A stretch of DNA of 64,000 nt, taken from NCBI RefSeq assembly GCF_035222275.1, contig NC_085885.1, positions 1,984,001 to 2,048,000 of the forward strand. The letters are read 5' to 3'. The notes below the pieces were generated by a model. The model did no database searches, was not told the DNA's origin, and saw only the letters and a list, made by a program, of their open reading frames with translations. Of this stretch, positions 35,737-49,100 are shown in pieces. Source of the DNA: Podospora bellae-mahoneyi. Taxonomy: Eukaryota; Ascomycota; Sordariomycetes; Sordariales; Podosporaceae. The stretch's first letter is position 1, and each line of letters begins with the position of its first letter. The translations under genes and the position numbers were made by a program.

Positions 35737-35805
35737 CAACACCCGCATCTGCTTTTCCTTCCATGAACTTGCGCTTCCCGGGAGCGCGGGAAGCGGACTG
35801 CCATC
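34471..35805. other. Intergenic between RAD6 and the kinesin gene
   Basis: About 1.3 kb with the RAD6 3' UTR and the kinesin promoter and leader. The leader has CAA-rich and then T-rich sequence, listed separately. No other gene was seen. Confidence 0.6.
35702..35736. repeat. 35-nt T run upstream of the kinesin start
   Basis: An uninterrupted run of 35 T, preceded by eight T at 35692-35699, lies about 70 nt before the kinesin ATG. Pyrimidine tracts are common near fungal transcription starts, but this one is unusually long and may be prone to sequencing-length error. Confidence 0.9.
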
Positions 35806-38800
35806 ATGTCGAACGCAAATAGCATCAAGGTTGTGGCTCGGTTTCGCCCGCAAAATCGGGTAGAAATCGAGTCGGGCGGTCAGCCCATTGTCACCTTTCA
35901 AGGCCCAGACACCTGCACTGTCGATGTGAGTACACCACAACGCATTGTTGCTGCTTCGAGGCCGCGCACCGCCACCCGGCATATCTGCATCTGTGCTAAT
36001 ATGCAACGCTTCTCCAGTCCAAGGAAGCGCAGGGCTCCTTCACGTTTGACCGTGTCTTTGATATGTCATGCAAGCAATCAGACATTTTCGACTTTTCCAT
36101 CAAGCCCACCGTCGACGATATCCTCAACGGTTACAATGGTACCGTCTTCGCCTATGGTCAGACCGGTGCTGGTAAATCGTACACCATGATGGGTACCAAC
36201 ATCGACGACGAAAGTGGAAAGGGTGTGATTCCAAGGATCATCGAGCAGATTTTCTCCCAGATCATGTCGAGCCCGGCCAATATCGAGTATACAGTGCGCG
36301 TCAGCTACATGGAGATCTACATGGAGCGCATCCGCGATCTGTTGCAGCCACAAAACGACAACCTGCCAGTCCACGAGGAGAAGAGCAGGGGTGTCTACGT
36401 CAAGGGGCTGCTGGAGATTTACGTATCGAGTGTGCAGGAAGTCTTTGAAGTGATGAGGAGAGGCGGCAACGCCAGAGCTGTCGCGGCGACCAACATGAAC
36501 CAGGAGTCTTCTCGATCGCATTCCATCTTCGTCGTCACCATCACCCAAAAGAATGTCGAAACCGGCTCGGCCAAGAGTGGTCAGCTCTTCTTGGTCGATT
36601 TGGCCGGTAGTGAAAAGGTTGGCAAGACGGGCGCCAGCGGACAAACGCTGGAGGAAGCCAAAAAGATCAACAAGAGTTTGAGTGCCCTCGGCATGGTCAT
36701 CAACGCCCTGACGGACGGCAAATCATCACACGTTCCCTACAGAGACTCAAAACTCACCCGTATTCTACAAGAATCTCTGGGTGGTAACAGTCGGACGACC
36801 CTCATTATCAACTGCTCCCCTTCCAGTTACAACGATGCCGAGACACTCAGCACGCTCCGCTTCGGCATGCGCGCCAAATCCATCAAAAACAAGGCCAAGG
36901 TCAACGCCGAGCTCAGCCCTGCCGAACTCAAGCAAATGGTGGCCAAGGCCAAGAACCAAATCACAACCTTTGAGAATTACATTGCCGACCTGCAGAGCGA
37001 AGTGCAGTTATGGCGTGCCGGCGACGCCGTGCCAAAGGAGAGGTGGGTCCCACCCCTTTTGGAAGACAGAGTATCAGGCACAAAGGCAGACTCAAGGCCG
37101 GCCCGGCCCGCAACGCCTTCCCGATTACTGGAGCGTACCGGCGCTGAAACGCCTTCTGCTGTCGAGAGATCTGGGACACCAAGCCTCCCCCTGGACAAGG
37201 ATGAACGTGAAGAGTTCTTGCGCCGGGAGAATGAGCTTCAGGACCAGCTTGCCGAAAAGGAGACACATGCTGCCACCATTGAGAGACAACTCCGTGAGAC
37301 AAAGGAGGAGCTTGCCATCATCAAGGAGCACGATGGAAAGCTCGGAAAGGAAAACGAAAGGTTGATCAGCGAGTCTAACGAGTTCAAGATGCAGCTGGAA
37401 AGGTTAGCATTCGAGAACAAGGAGGCTCAGATCACCATGGACGGGCTCAAGGATGCCAACTCGGAGCTTACCGCCGAGCTGGACGAGCTCAAGCAGCAGA
37501 TGCTTGACATGAAGATGAGCGCCAAGGAGACCAGTGCCGTCCTGGATGAGAAGGAGAAGAAGAAGGCGGAGAAGATGGCCAAGATGCTTGCCGGCTTCGA
37601 TCTCAGCGGGGATGTGTTTAGCGACAACGAGCGATCCGTCGCCGATGCAATCGCGCAACTAGACGCCCTCTTCGAGATTGCCTCGAGTGGCGACCCTGTC
37701 CCCCCTGATGACCTCAAGGCCCTCAGGGAGAAGCTCTTGGAGGTGCAGGGTTTCGTACGACAGGCCGAGCTGTCTAGCTTCAGTGCTGCCTCCACCGAGG
37801 CTGAAGTGCAAAAGAGACAGGAGCTGGAGGCCAAGCTGACTGCTCTCCAACAAGAGCACGAGGACATCTTGTCCAGAAACCTGGATGAGGCCGACAAGGA
37901 GGAGGTTAAGGCCCTTCTCGCCAAGACGCTGTCCGACAAGTCCAGCACACAAGCCGAGCTCGTCGAGGGTCTCCGGAGCGACCTCAACGTCCGCGTGGCG
38001 GAGAACGAGAAGCTCAAGGCTCTCGTTGATGACCTCCAACGCCGGGTCAAGTCCAACGGGGCGGTGCCCATGGCCAACGGCAAGACGGTGCAGCAGCAGC
38101 TGGCTGAGTTTGACGTGATGAAGAAGAGTCTCATGCGCGACCTCCAGAACCGGTGCGAGCGCGTGGTGGAGCTCGAAATCTCCTTGGATGAGACTCGCGA
38201 GCAGTACAACAATGTGCTCCGGAGCAGCAACAACCGGGCACAGCAGAAGAAGATGGCGTTTCTGGAGCGCAACCTGGAGCAGCTCACGCAGGTGCAGAGG
38301 CAGCTGGTGGAGCAGAACTCGGCGCTGAAGAAGGAGGTAGCGATTGCGGAGCGCAAGCTGATTGCGCGCAACGAGAGGATCCAGAGCTTGGAGAGCTTGC
38401 TGCAGGAGAGCCAGGAGAAGATGGCGCAGGCGAACCACAAGTGCGTTCCTTCTACCTATGATGATGTTGTTGTTGATGATTATTGTTGTGTTTGCACACT
38501 TAAAAAGCGGCGGCCGAGAACGGACACGATCTCGGTCTCGGTGCACAACCCGTTTGCGAGGGCGATGTATATACTAATCACTTTTGTACTGCTACAGATT
38601 CGAGGTGCAGCTCGCCGCCGTCAAAGACCGGCTCGAGGCGGCGAAGGCCGGAAGCACAAGGGGGCTGGGCTCGCCGACTGGCCTCGGTGGCTTCAACATT
38701 GGCAGCCGAATCGCCAAGCCGCTTCGTGGCGGAGGTGACAACAATACTACGACGACTGTTTCTAGTAATCCTACGATTGCCAGTTTGCAGCAGCAGAATG

Positions 38801-38847
38801 CTCCGGTTGAGAATAAGAGGTCGAGCTGGTTTTTTAACAAGTCGTAG
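35806..38847 (+). CDS. kin-1: Conventional kinesin heavy chain (kinesin-1)
   Basis: Three exons: 35806-35925, 36018-38440 and 38598-38847, giving 930 residues, close to Neurospora kinesin. It is a plus-end microtubule motor for vesicle and organelle transport in hyphae. The motor domain has the P-loop GQTGAGKS (87-94), switch I NQESSRSH and switch II DLAGSE (234-239), and ends in a neck followed by a long coiled-coil stalk (about 420-830, with a hinge near DLSGDVFSDNERSV). The tail has the conserved fungal cargo region (FEVQLAAVKDRLEAAKAG) and the autoinhibitory IAK motif (886-888, in GSRIAKPLRGG). The last 157-nt intron separates stalk and tail. No light-chain site is expected in fungi. Confidence 0.98.
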
Positions 38848-39785
38848 ATTTGACGAGGGGAGAAGGGGGGACGGTTCGAGGGTGAGGTGGAGCCGGAAGT
38901 GATGATGATGATGACGATGATGATGGTTACAGGGGGTAAGTAACGGTGTGTGTGTGGAGTTGATGATGAGTAAGGGGAGGGGTGGTAAAGGGGAGGGGTG
39001 GTAAAGGGCAGGGGGGTGGTAAATATCTGGACAAACGGTTGGTTTGGATGTTGATGATGACTTATGTGGGGAAATAACTAGTACAAAATTGGGAGGAAGA
39101 GAGGAAAGGGAAGGGAAGTGAAAGGTATAAATTTGATGATTGATGTAGACATATAGAAGGGGAAGGGCAGGGGGAGGGGGAGGTGGCCGGGGTGTTGGTA
39201 AATATGAAATATGAACTTTGCATGGAATGGACATGGTGGGCATAAAGGCAGGCATTATTTGGCTTTGGCTCTTGGCTTTCACATGTGTGTATGTGTGTGC
39301 GTGTGTGTGAATACGGATGAAATGATCTGCGCAGTTTGAGAGTTATACCCTGCCTTTTTTTTCTTTTCTCGTTTCATGTTTATTCCATGTTACATTCAAA
39401 TCGTATTGAGAGTAATCAGATAGCAATCACACCTATCTGGGCCATCGCCGTGACACCTCCTCCCTTTCCCAAAACATCGTACAGTTGCTCCAAAGAGCAG
39501 AAAGAAATACCTCGACACATTGAATACAACTCATCCAAATAACAAAAGTTTATACAGCTTATGAGAAAGACTATGTAAATTACACACCAAGATCTATATA
39601 AAAAATAAAAAACCAGACAAAAAGCTAACCCCCCTACAAAAACAACGCTGGGAAAAAAAACCCAGCAGAACTAATCATCAGTCTCCTTAAAGAAACCCCT
39701 TAGCAGAAAAAAAAAAAAGGAACACCTCAAACTAACCACCATTCCACACCCTCCTCTTCAAGCCCTCCCCTTCAAGCCCTCCCCT
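38848..39785. other. Convergent intergenic region between kinesin and the F-box gene
   Basis: About 940 bp of converging 3' flanks. It holds G-rich imperfect repeats (gggaggggtggtaaa, about 38970-39020), a TG-rich run near 39280-39310 and A-rich sequence. No gene was seen. Confidence 0.55.
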
Positions 39786-39818
39786 TCAAGCCCTCCCCTT
39801 CCCCTTCCCCTTCCCCTT
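39757..39818. repeat. 14-bp and 6-bp tandem repeats over the F-box gene stop codon
   Basis: Three 14-bp units of ttcaagccctcccc (39757-39798) are followed by 6-bp ttcccc units to about 39818. On the coding strand the 6-bp units give Gly-Lys pairs and the first 14-bp unit gives GRA and the TGA stop. Confidence 0.85.
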
Positions 39819-42800
39819 CACCTCCAAAGCAGGAAACTCCTCCTCCTCCTCCCCCTCCCTCTCCCACTCCCCATTCACCACCCCTTCCTCCCTCTCCTCT
39901 CCCAACCTCCTCAACCTCTCCTCCTCCTCCACCATACTCAACCTCAATGCCAACGCCAAATCATCATCCATCTCCCCGTCACCACCACCACCGCCCAAGT
40001 CAACAACACTGTTGACCCCACTAACCCCGTTATACCCATACATCTTATCCACCATCGCATTCGATCCACTCCCACCACCCCCACTCCCATTCGTAACCCC
40101 CTTCCCCTTATCTTTCTTCCCCCTCCCATTAGGTTTCTTAACCACCACCTGAAACTCTTGATACATCTCCAGATCCTCCTCACTCTGATTCTGCCCAGCC
40201 GGAGAATAGCAATCAGTCACCTGCCCCGAAGAATCCCCCCCGCTCTCCAAAAGCGACAACCTAATCGCCCTCTGCATCTGCGCCTCGAAATCGTCCTCCG
40301 TCGTCTCCTCTGGCAAAGGAGCCAAAACCACAGAGGAAGAACTCGCCCTCGCGGCAGTGGCAACACCACCATTGGAAATGCTCGGTTCAGGGGTGATGGT
40401 CTCAGCAGTGCTGCTGCTACTGCTGCCACTGCTGCTCCCATCCAACGACCCCAAATCGGCATTCGATCCACTGGCCGTGTCACTTGCGCTGAAGCGGCGC
40501 TGTTCATCCAAAAGAAGCGACTCTTCCGAGATCATCTGGGCATACTGCAGCGCTTCCTCCTCGGTGAGCTCAGCAAGACCGACACCAAACCGCTTGCGGA
40601 GACGGTCGAGTTCCTTGGAGCGGTGTTCCTGCTCCCTGCGCATCTCTGCCGCTTCAGCCGCAATGTACGAGTCAACACCGGCACCATCACGGCGACCAGC
40701 CAGCCGCCCGTGAACATCATTGTGACGATGGCGACGCTTGCGTCCAGTTACTTGGTTGGTAGAGCTGTAGGTCCAGTATCGCAGAAATGTACCAAACGCA
40801 AGGACACCACGCAAGGCCGTCGGGTCAGGGTCCAAAAAAATGGCACCGACCTTGTAGAAGTTGGCGTGTTGGAGAGCAGGGTTCGATTGGAGGATGTGGC
40901 GTGGAATGCGTCCCGAGGGTCTGGCGTTGAGCGTTCTTATGGGCTCAAGCGTCGAGGCCAGAGGGTCCCATGCTTGCACGAGCCCGTCACTACCTCCGTG
41001 AACTACATACAACGCCGACACACCCAGACTGGAGATCTCAGGCGAGTCGGTTTGAATGACTCTCACCGGCTTCACCACGGGGGACGCGTCTCGCGCATTC
41101 CACAGCACAATCGACCCGGTGCTGGTGCCAATGGCCAACAAGCGCGCGCGGCGGCCCGGAATCTCACCCGAAGCTTGCCCAGAAGTAGGCGTGCCAGGAG
41201 GGTCAGCGAGCTGCGAGCCAGAATGCAGAGGATCTTCGAAAGGCGCCATGACCGCAAAGGTGGACAGGTCCATGGAGCTCGCCGTAATCTCGGTACTGGC
41301 ATTGCTCTTGAAAGTGAACTCGGTGAGCTTCCATTCCTCAGAGTCCGGTTTTGCGGCATTCTCCTCGGTTCGAGGAGTGTTCAGACCAGAGCCGACAGCT
41401 GTTTTGCCCGGTCCATTCGGAACCACCTGATCACCGAAAATGGACGAATGAAAAGGCTGAGCCAGGGGTGTCGTCGGCCCTGAAGGCGTAGTCACCAGAG
41501 GCCAACTCTCTGCCCGGACAAGCCTGAGGACAGATGCCTGTTCGCCTCTGCCATGACCCATGGTGACCACAAAAATGCCTTCCCCAGCTCTGTTTTCACC
41601 CCCCCCAGCAAAGTCGACCTCGAGCTTGCGCAGCATGTCCCAGCCGAGGCACGCCTTCCGCCAATGTTCAGGCTTGTACCGAAAGAACTTTTCGATTTCC
41701 TTGGACTCAGCAATGATCTGGTCTTTGTTCAATCTCATAGAATTGCAAGGTGATCGGGGTGAGTAAGAACCACGGACGACGTTCCTATCAAACTCATCAG
41801 GTCTAGCCGTACGGCGAGTGGCCTCGATGAGTTCCCAGTAGGCAGTCCGACCAGAGTACCAGGCGTGCCTGACCATCTGTTCGAGCTTGCCTTTGACCAG
41901 GGGCGGCGTGGGAACATCCCGAAGGTAGAATACCTCACCCAACGCGTTCAAAGCAACGGCCCAAACTCGACCCAGAGCTTTGCGCTTCAAGCTGTAGTTA
42001 TCATCCACCTTAATGTCGACAACGGGAACACCTGGGCAGAGAACCCAGCGAGCCGTCATGTCGCCCTTGGAAAACCGAGGCCCAGTTGAGTCAATGCCCA
42101 GTGTGTAAGCAGTTACAACACCGAGCGTAGAACCAGTCATGATGCCAACCATGGAGTTTGTCACCTGCATGGGGTTGGGCGTCTTGGCAATCCAAACAGC
42201 AGAGACGGCCTCCATGAGCTCCGGGATCTTGGGAATCTCGGGTTCCATGTCAATAATGACATCGTCCTGGCCCAGATACTTGCCACGCAAGTCTCCAGCA
42301 CCCTTGAAGTACACCCGGCCACCAGGAAAGCCTTCTCCACCAACCAATCCATACTGCTGGCTCACATCCAAAACATTTGGAACCGCAGCCAGGCCGTCAT
42401 CCAGACCCCAAAAGTCAAGGTCGGGGAAAACCTCATCCAACTGCTGAAACGAAAAGGGGTCGTCGAGCCCGACCTTGTCCAGTCGACCCGTAGTCGGATC
42501 GCTGGCCGTGGCGATACCGAGGTCGCGAGAGCCATGAATGACCTTGGGTCCTTGCCTGCCACCAGTGAAGTTGGCATGAACGGTTGATATCATCCACGGC
42601 AGTTTCGAATTGTACGTCAACACAGCACCGGACTTCTTCTGGCTGGCTTTCGTAGACGTCCCAACACCCCCACTACCCGGCTTTCCACGAACCACGCTCC
42701 TGAGCAGACGAGTGCGCAACAAGTACTCGCTGCGCCACGAGGCAGACGTGGTCAGCCGAGTGAAGAATCGAACCTCGGACCTGATGACATCATGGTGAGA

Positions 42801-43454
42801 TTCGCCCTCCTGTTCCTTTTGACCAGACTTCTTCGATTCTGCCAGGGCATCACGCCCAGGGAAGTATCGCAGGAAGGCAGTCCGCCAGGCATAAGGGGTC
42901 GTAACAAGCGCATAAAACCGCTTCGACACTAAAGCCACAGCGCCGTGCGAGTCGGGATGGAGGTGGGAGAGGATTTGGGTCAGGAGTTCTACGCGGTGGT
43001 CAAAGTCAGCCGCCGGCACCTACGGCTGGGGGCACAGTATCAACCAACCATTGGGAAAGTCAGTCAGCTGGGCACTCTTGAAGGGCACGCCATTGCTGGT
43101 GGGCTTCGAGTCGGAAGCCGGGCGAGGACTCTGACGGTTCGAGAGCATCACTGATGATGCATTTTCATATTCCGAGATGCGCTGGCCGGCGACCAGCTCA
43201 TAGCTTGGAGCAGTATCAACATCGACTTCAACACCAGCGACGTTCAGTCGGTCCAGCTTGTGGTCGAGCTCGCTGACGTCAAGCTCGCTGCCCCGCGCAC
43301 CCGGAGAGGGGCTCCGAGCACGGCGCGGGGACTGGCTGCCTGGCCGAGGCTGAGAGCTGGGGCGACGTATGCCATGTTGGGAGGCGGTGGACGGAGTAGA
43401 GTCGGTGGGTTTGTGAGTCTCGCTGTTTGAAACTTCAGAAAGCCCTGATTGCAT
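39786..43454 (-). CDS. F-box protein with C-terminal ubiquitin-interacting motifs, Ufo1-like
   Basis: A short 5' exon (from 43454, MQSGLSEVSNSETHK) and a long exon to 39786 give about 1,200 residues. The F-box begins the second exon (ELLTQILSHLHPDSHGAVALVSKRFYALVTTPYAWRTAFLRYF is family-like; key pattern L-x2-I-L-x-H-L and V-S-K-R-F-Y). The middle has WD-type blade sequences (LLAIGTSTGSIVLWNARDAS; LYVVHGGSDGLVQAWDPLAS). Two UIM-like helices follow: FEAQMQRAIRLSLLES and DDLALALRLSMVEEEE. F-box, WD blades and UIMs together recall yeast Ufo1, an SCF substrate receptor that uses its UIMs for turnover; substrates here are unknown. The exon junction is unclear: the minimal intron would be about 30 nt (GTTGGT...CCGTAG near 43023-43055), and a longer one starting near 43092 is possible. 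Confidence 0.82.
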
Positions 43455-43636
43455 AAACCTAGTTTTCCGTGGGAACCAAGAGGGGGTTCGTTCGGCTGTG
43501 CAAGTTCAGGTAGCACAGTCGTTGAGAGTAGTGAGAGAGTGAGATGCGGATAGCGTGCGTGGTATCGCGGTGATGCTTGGCTCTAACGGTATTTCCTTGT
43601 CGTCGCGGCAATTGCTTCCAGAGTGACGTGTTTCTG

Positions 43637-43658
43637 GAGAGAGAGAGAGAGAGAGAGA
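43637..43658. repeat. (GA)n microsatellite
   Basis: A perfect GA run of about 22 nt, some 180 nt upstream of the F-box gene start, so probably in its leader or promoter. Confidence 0.9.
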
Positions 43659-45635
43659 TTTTTTTCGGGCCGCCAACTTCGGCTGTTGCGCTGTGGGTGA
43701 GTTCGGGAGAGTCGCAACGTCCAATTGGCAGGTGGCCCGACCGGGAATCCGCCGGATGCCCACGGGGGCGTTCTTCTTGGCAACGTTTAATATCGGAAGC
43801 TATCCGAGCACCTAGGTAAAAAGCCATCCTTCAATGCTCAACTCCAAAACATTCGATATTGAGAATATGGAAATTCGATTCTTCAACAACCGGTGATGCC
43901 GAACAAGCAGTCCCTCCATAATCCAACGTCTCACTTGACAGCACAGACCTTCAACCTCCTGTTATGAAAGCTGCCTGCCGCCATGACTAGAAGCCTGTCT
44001 TCCTGCTTCCCCTATCAACATTACACTAATATCCGTACTATCAAACAAGGACCAACACGTCAGTCACCACCCCTTGAAGCTCATCCCCCGTGCTTTATCC
44101 ACACCATAGTATCAGCCAAAATGGATCCCCTTCTCGGATCATATCCCGAAAGCTCATTACGGAGCTTCAACACGGCGGCATCAACAGATTTTCCCCCATC
44201 GCTAGCACCGTTTGAATAGAAACCCCCGCCCGACTCCGACGTCCCTTCCATTTCTGCTATGTCAGCGGCTCAGAGGAACAACGTTGACCCTCTGCTTTCT
44301 CGCCCACTTCTCTAAACCACCGGTCTAAACTATAGGGGTCATGTAGGTATCTCGCCTCTCATGATCGCATCCAAGCATAAGAGCGATCATTCCAGCTCCC
44401 AACTTCGTATATGTAGATTACGAGGCATGCTCGATAGACATCGGAGCGATCACTTGCTTGCTTTTCCGCAGGCCATCTTGATTTTATTCATACCGTTCTC
44501 AAGAGTGTGGACATGCACGCGGAACAATCTCCAATTTCTCAACGGCCACCCAACACAACCCTCCAAGTCTCACCTCTTCTCCACTGAGACATATGGCCCA
44601 CCGCAACTGTGAAAAAGAGATATATCACATATCCGAACTCCGAGTATGGGATGTTGTGTTTTGCAGCCAGAAATCAGAGACAAATATCCGACACCACGCA
44701 GAAAAGACCGGCCTGATAGGATTTTCTTTGCTTGGAAGAAACACGCATTGTACAAATCATGCAGGATACGTGCCATCCCGTTCATGCACACATGTTATGC
44801 TATGCTATGGCTTCCCTACCTCAAACCTGGACCAACAACAAGCACAACAAGCTCTGTGATGAGCTGGCAGTACAATATCCCGCACGAAACGTATCCCTTC
44901 CATGGTTCAGTAGACAGTGGATAGCCAGCCAGCTAGGCATGCGGTCTTCTGCGGGCCGCCCCTTGAAAATTCCCACACTTGTTGCTCGCTCCGAGCGGAC
45001 AGGCTCAAGTCTTCCGCTGTTCCCCGGCCAGCCAGCCGGTGGGAGATTCCCATAGATGGTGTTATCACCGACAACCGTCTCCATAGAACTAGTTAGCCTG
45101 TCGGGTTTTACAGAAATGTGACAACCTAACCCCCGTCTTGAACCCCCCCCAACCCAAGCCAAAACCACTATCACACAAAGCCCCCCACCACTATTGAACT
45201 GCCAAACTTCCCTAGATAGAAAGCTTGGTTTAGTTGACCGTCCAATCTACCAAATCAGGCCATTTTGCCATGTTCCTTTCCTTGCTTCTCTACAGGAGGA
45301 GCCTTGTCACCGACCAGTCAAACCTAGCACAAAGGAGTAATTAACCCCCTGTGGTGCTGGCACGCCCATTCCCTGAGGTCTGTAATGTCAATCAACCGCG
45401 GTAATGAACACTCACTCTCTCACTGACTCAAGAACACCCCCCCAGGGGGGCAAAACCTGACGACGGCTGCTGCTGCTGCTACGTGGGAATAAAACGGGGG
45501 AATAAAAAGTAACAGGTATGTAAAACGGGACCTTGTCCACTCCTCCTTCCGACCATCCGACCATCCGACCATCACAAAACAAGAGAGCACATACCACCTG
45601 CTCATTTCACACCCAACCCCCTCCTCTCTCAAAGG

Positions 45636-45661
45636 AAAAAAAAAAAAAAAAAAAAAAAAAA
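45636..45661. repeat. 26-nt A run
   Basis: An uninterrupted A run in the large gene-free region, followed by further A/G-rich sequence to about 45690. Confidence 0.9.
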
Positions 45662-46133
45662 CGGGATAGAAAAAGAAAAAAGCGGGAGGATTTTGATACC
45701 CGGCGGGTTTTCCCGTCTCTTCGCCCCTCCCTCCCCCCCCCCGCCAGATTACCTAGCCCCCCAAAACTTCTGCTGTATGGGGAACATATTCTTTCTTTTG
45801 GTCAGGTTTGTTGTTGATCTCTCCTGTCGACATCGGTGAAGTGCAGCCACCCTCCCTCCTCCAAGAAGCAGGTTATGACGATGACATGTGTGTATAACCC
45901 TCATCCGACAACCGGACACCGATATCCATCTGCACATCGTCCTACCCTAAAAGTACTTGCCTACTTTGCTGCTTGTGCCATCCCCGAGAGAGACACCAAC
46001 ACACAGACGTAACCAAACCCATCATCATTGACAATCCCAACCGACCGGTGGGCTACCTACCGTTATTCCGTACCTTGAGCACAACAAAAAGTTGTGTATC
46101 TCTAAAATCTCGCTCTTTCGAAAAAGTCGTCAT

Positions 46134-46157
46134 CACACACACACACACACACACACA
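46134..46157. repeat. (CA)n microsatellite
   Basis: A perfect CA run of about 24 nt in the large gene-free region. Confidence 0.9.
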
Positions 46158-49100
46158 TCGGTAGGTTTCCGGAAAAGTAAAAGCAGCGACCACAGGCTTG
46201 CTCCCAGCTTCAATCCCAGTCATCGTTCTAGAAAAACGTGAGCAAAAAAGCCCCTAGATAAAAAGAAAGCTACAACCCTTTCTGCATCAAGACGCATTAG
46301 TCCATCACCAGCAGTCCACTGTGTCCACTGTGTCCACAGTACCAAGCAAAAAGGAAACAGGATCAAAACAACAGGGGCCGGGGAAGCAAGACAGACAGCA
46401 CTTCTTGCAGCTGCTTTCTCAGAAAGAAAAAGACTGCCATTCCAATTGGTGTGGGTAACATCGACTTGCGCAAATATTGGGCAAGGGTTTGTTAGGTAGA
46501 TGGTTGAGATGGGTAGTCAAAAAGTCTTGGGAGTCAGTAGTCACATATCTGTAATCCTTGGAAAAACCCCCATGAGAAAACGAAAAAAAAAAATCCATCA
46601 CCAATTCTCATTAACGGCCCACTTTCTGGTGATCAACCAAACAAAAAAAAAAAAAAAAAGACCACGCAAAAAAGAAAAAAGAAAGAAAGAAAGAAACCTA
46701 CCCGCAAGTACAACCCTGGCTCCGCTGTTGTTGGATGATGCGCGTCTCGTCTCGAGAGATCACCGTCCTGGCCAGTGCGTCCCGTGGTCCCGTAGTGCTA
46801 AATGTTCGGCAGGTGGACCACCACCCCTCCCCTGGGGAATGGTGGGACGAAAGAGTGTCATTGGGCGTTTCGATCATCCCATTCCCCTTGCTGCTCGAGG
46901 GGTCCAGTCCTCTCTTCCCCGTGAGCCCATCTGGAAAGTGATGCCAGTTGCTGCCGTCTTCTTGATGCAAAAAAAAAAAGCTTGATATCTTTCGCCACGG
47001 CAAACCATGATTACTGTGTGTTGTTCCCAGATTTGCGGCCGATTCTGCAGCTCTCAGAGTCGTATTTTCATGTGGTAAACCGCTGCGTGAAATGGAAATC
47101 AGGTTCAACCAAGTCCAGAGGGTGTCACTTGGCGAGGTTCCGGCGTGTGCTTCCGGCAAGCCGAGTGAGGGGTAATCGCTGTTGTGTGTGCATCGGAGCA
47201 ACACCAACAAGGCAGGATTAGACCACTGCCGGGGCTTGCTTGCTTCTGGTAGCATTTCGAATGGGGAAAATAAACGGTGAAAGCTGGCTTCGGGGCGGTC
47301 CTTGAGCCCGTCCCTTTTGCTGGGTGATGATGGCTGCGGGTTTGGTCGATGATGGTGATGCATGGCGCTCGAAAATGCCGTCGCATCGGGATGGAAAAGT
47401 TGCCTGACACCGGCCCTCGAATCCCGCAGAGTGACGTGGTGTGGTGAGAGGAGCTTGTCTCATCAGCTTGAACCTCGCAGCGAGCGAAGCGGTGAAAAAC
47501 CCGGGCCACCACACAGGCCGAAAGACCACTGGGACCCGACAGCCTGGGACGAGCACCTCCACCACCGCCAACTGTTGGCCTGCCGCAGCAGGTTAGACCA
47601 CACAACACTATCTCGGTTGAGAGGCCAGCGGGCGTTTGTCCAAAACCAACTCATCACTCTTTTGTTGCTGCTTCTTTGACGCGGTGTGATAATTGAATGC
47701 GACCTTCTCGTGGAAGGAATTCTAAAAAGACCTCGGCCCCACTTCGGTTTTGATTTTCTTCAAGCAACAGCAAGGAAGCCAAGGTTCCAGCCCGTCGGTG
47801 CCAGTGGAATCCTCAAAGCGGGGGCGCGTTCCATATTCTAGAGTGAGCGGCCCATCCCGTCCACAAGCTCCGTTTTGGACAACGGCGAATGGACGCCGCC
47901 CTCTGCCCACTGCACATCCATCGGCATCAAAAACCACACCATGACGGCATTGCAAAACGAGACCCTTGAAACGAAGGAACTGGGTCCATCCTCTTGACAG
48001 GCAATCGGATCTCAACCGGCAGTTTTTGTTTTGTCAGACTGTCAAGGGCCCGAACGAACGACCAGCTGTTGCTGAGGCTGGTGCTGTGCTTGGCAGCATG
48101 GAAAAGCAGCTTGTCTGGCGGACTTACCGACAAAAACTGTCGTGCCGGCGAGACGAGACACTGCGGAGCACAATTTGTAAGGCAGCGCAGATCACGCCAG
48201 CCGCAGCGGTCCATCAGTCGTCCTCGTGGCTCTTCGGTTGGTTGCAAGGTTGTGGCCATCTGTCGACTGCTGTTTCTGGTAATATAGATTGACGCGGACG
48301 GACATGCTGCGATGGCAACGTTTCGCCGGCGACTCGGTTGTGATATCTGCAGTGTGTGTCCCTCTGTCTGTGTCGTGTCAGCACTCAACTTCCATGTCCC
48401 CAGCGCTGTGGGGGGCGCTAAATCGCGCAAAACCGATCCCTGGGGGAAACGGAGGGTGCGGCCCGGATTGGTTGGAGGGTTTTTTATCCGGTATTTCGGG
48501 ACACTCGACGTCGGCGCCAATAAGCATCATCTTGTCTACACACCAGCACATGCAGTCGAGACTTATTGCAGGTCGCTGCTTGGTAGACAGGTACCTGCCA
48601 GAGAGCCGGGCCAAGCGTGCCAACCAGCTGTTCGCATGGCTCCCAGAGACATGTCACCCATTAGCCTGCACCAGGCCGTACAACCACCTCAGGGACTTGC
48701 TTGATTAGGCTGGTCGAACATGAACTGGCACGCACTTGCAGTGGATGGCGCACCAATGGCTTCATGACCAAGCAGAATCTGTGGACGGTGAGGTCGCCTG
48801 GGACCACGCGTCTGGACAAGCGGCCATGCCATGCCACATGGTTGAGCTGTGGTCGAGTTGATACGAAGTAGGTAGTTCCACGTCCTTGAGAGAGAAGATA
48901 TGGTGGGTGTCCGGCCCAGCAGGTGGCTCTCTCGGTCCCCGATGATACGGCGTTCCTAGTTTCTGGTTTCGGGGTCGGAGGCGCAGATTACCGCTCCCAG
49001 TCCGGGGGAGAGGGCCGGCCTCTCACGCCGCAAAACTGGGAAATTTCGTGATCAAATGCCGACGACAGTGGTCATCGGGACGCGTAACGTTCCTCACGGC

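Noticed and set aside
46698-48520. Minus-strand frames of about 200 codons in the gene-free gap
   Set aside because: Pro/Ser/Arg-rich, overlapping frames open on both strands, no recognisable domain.
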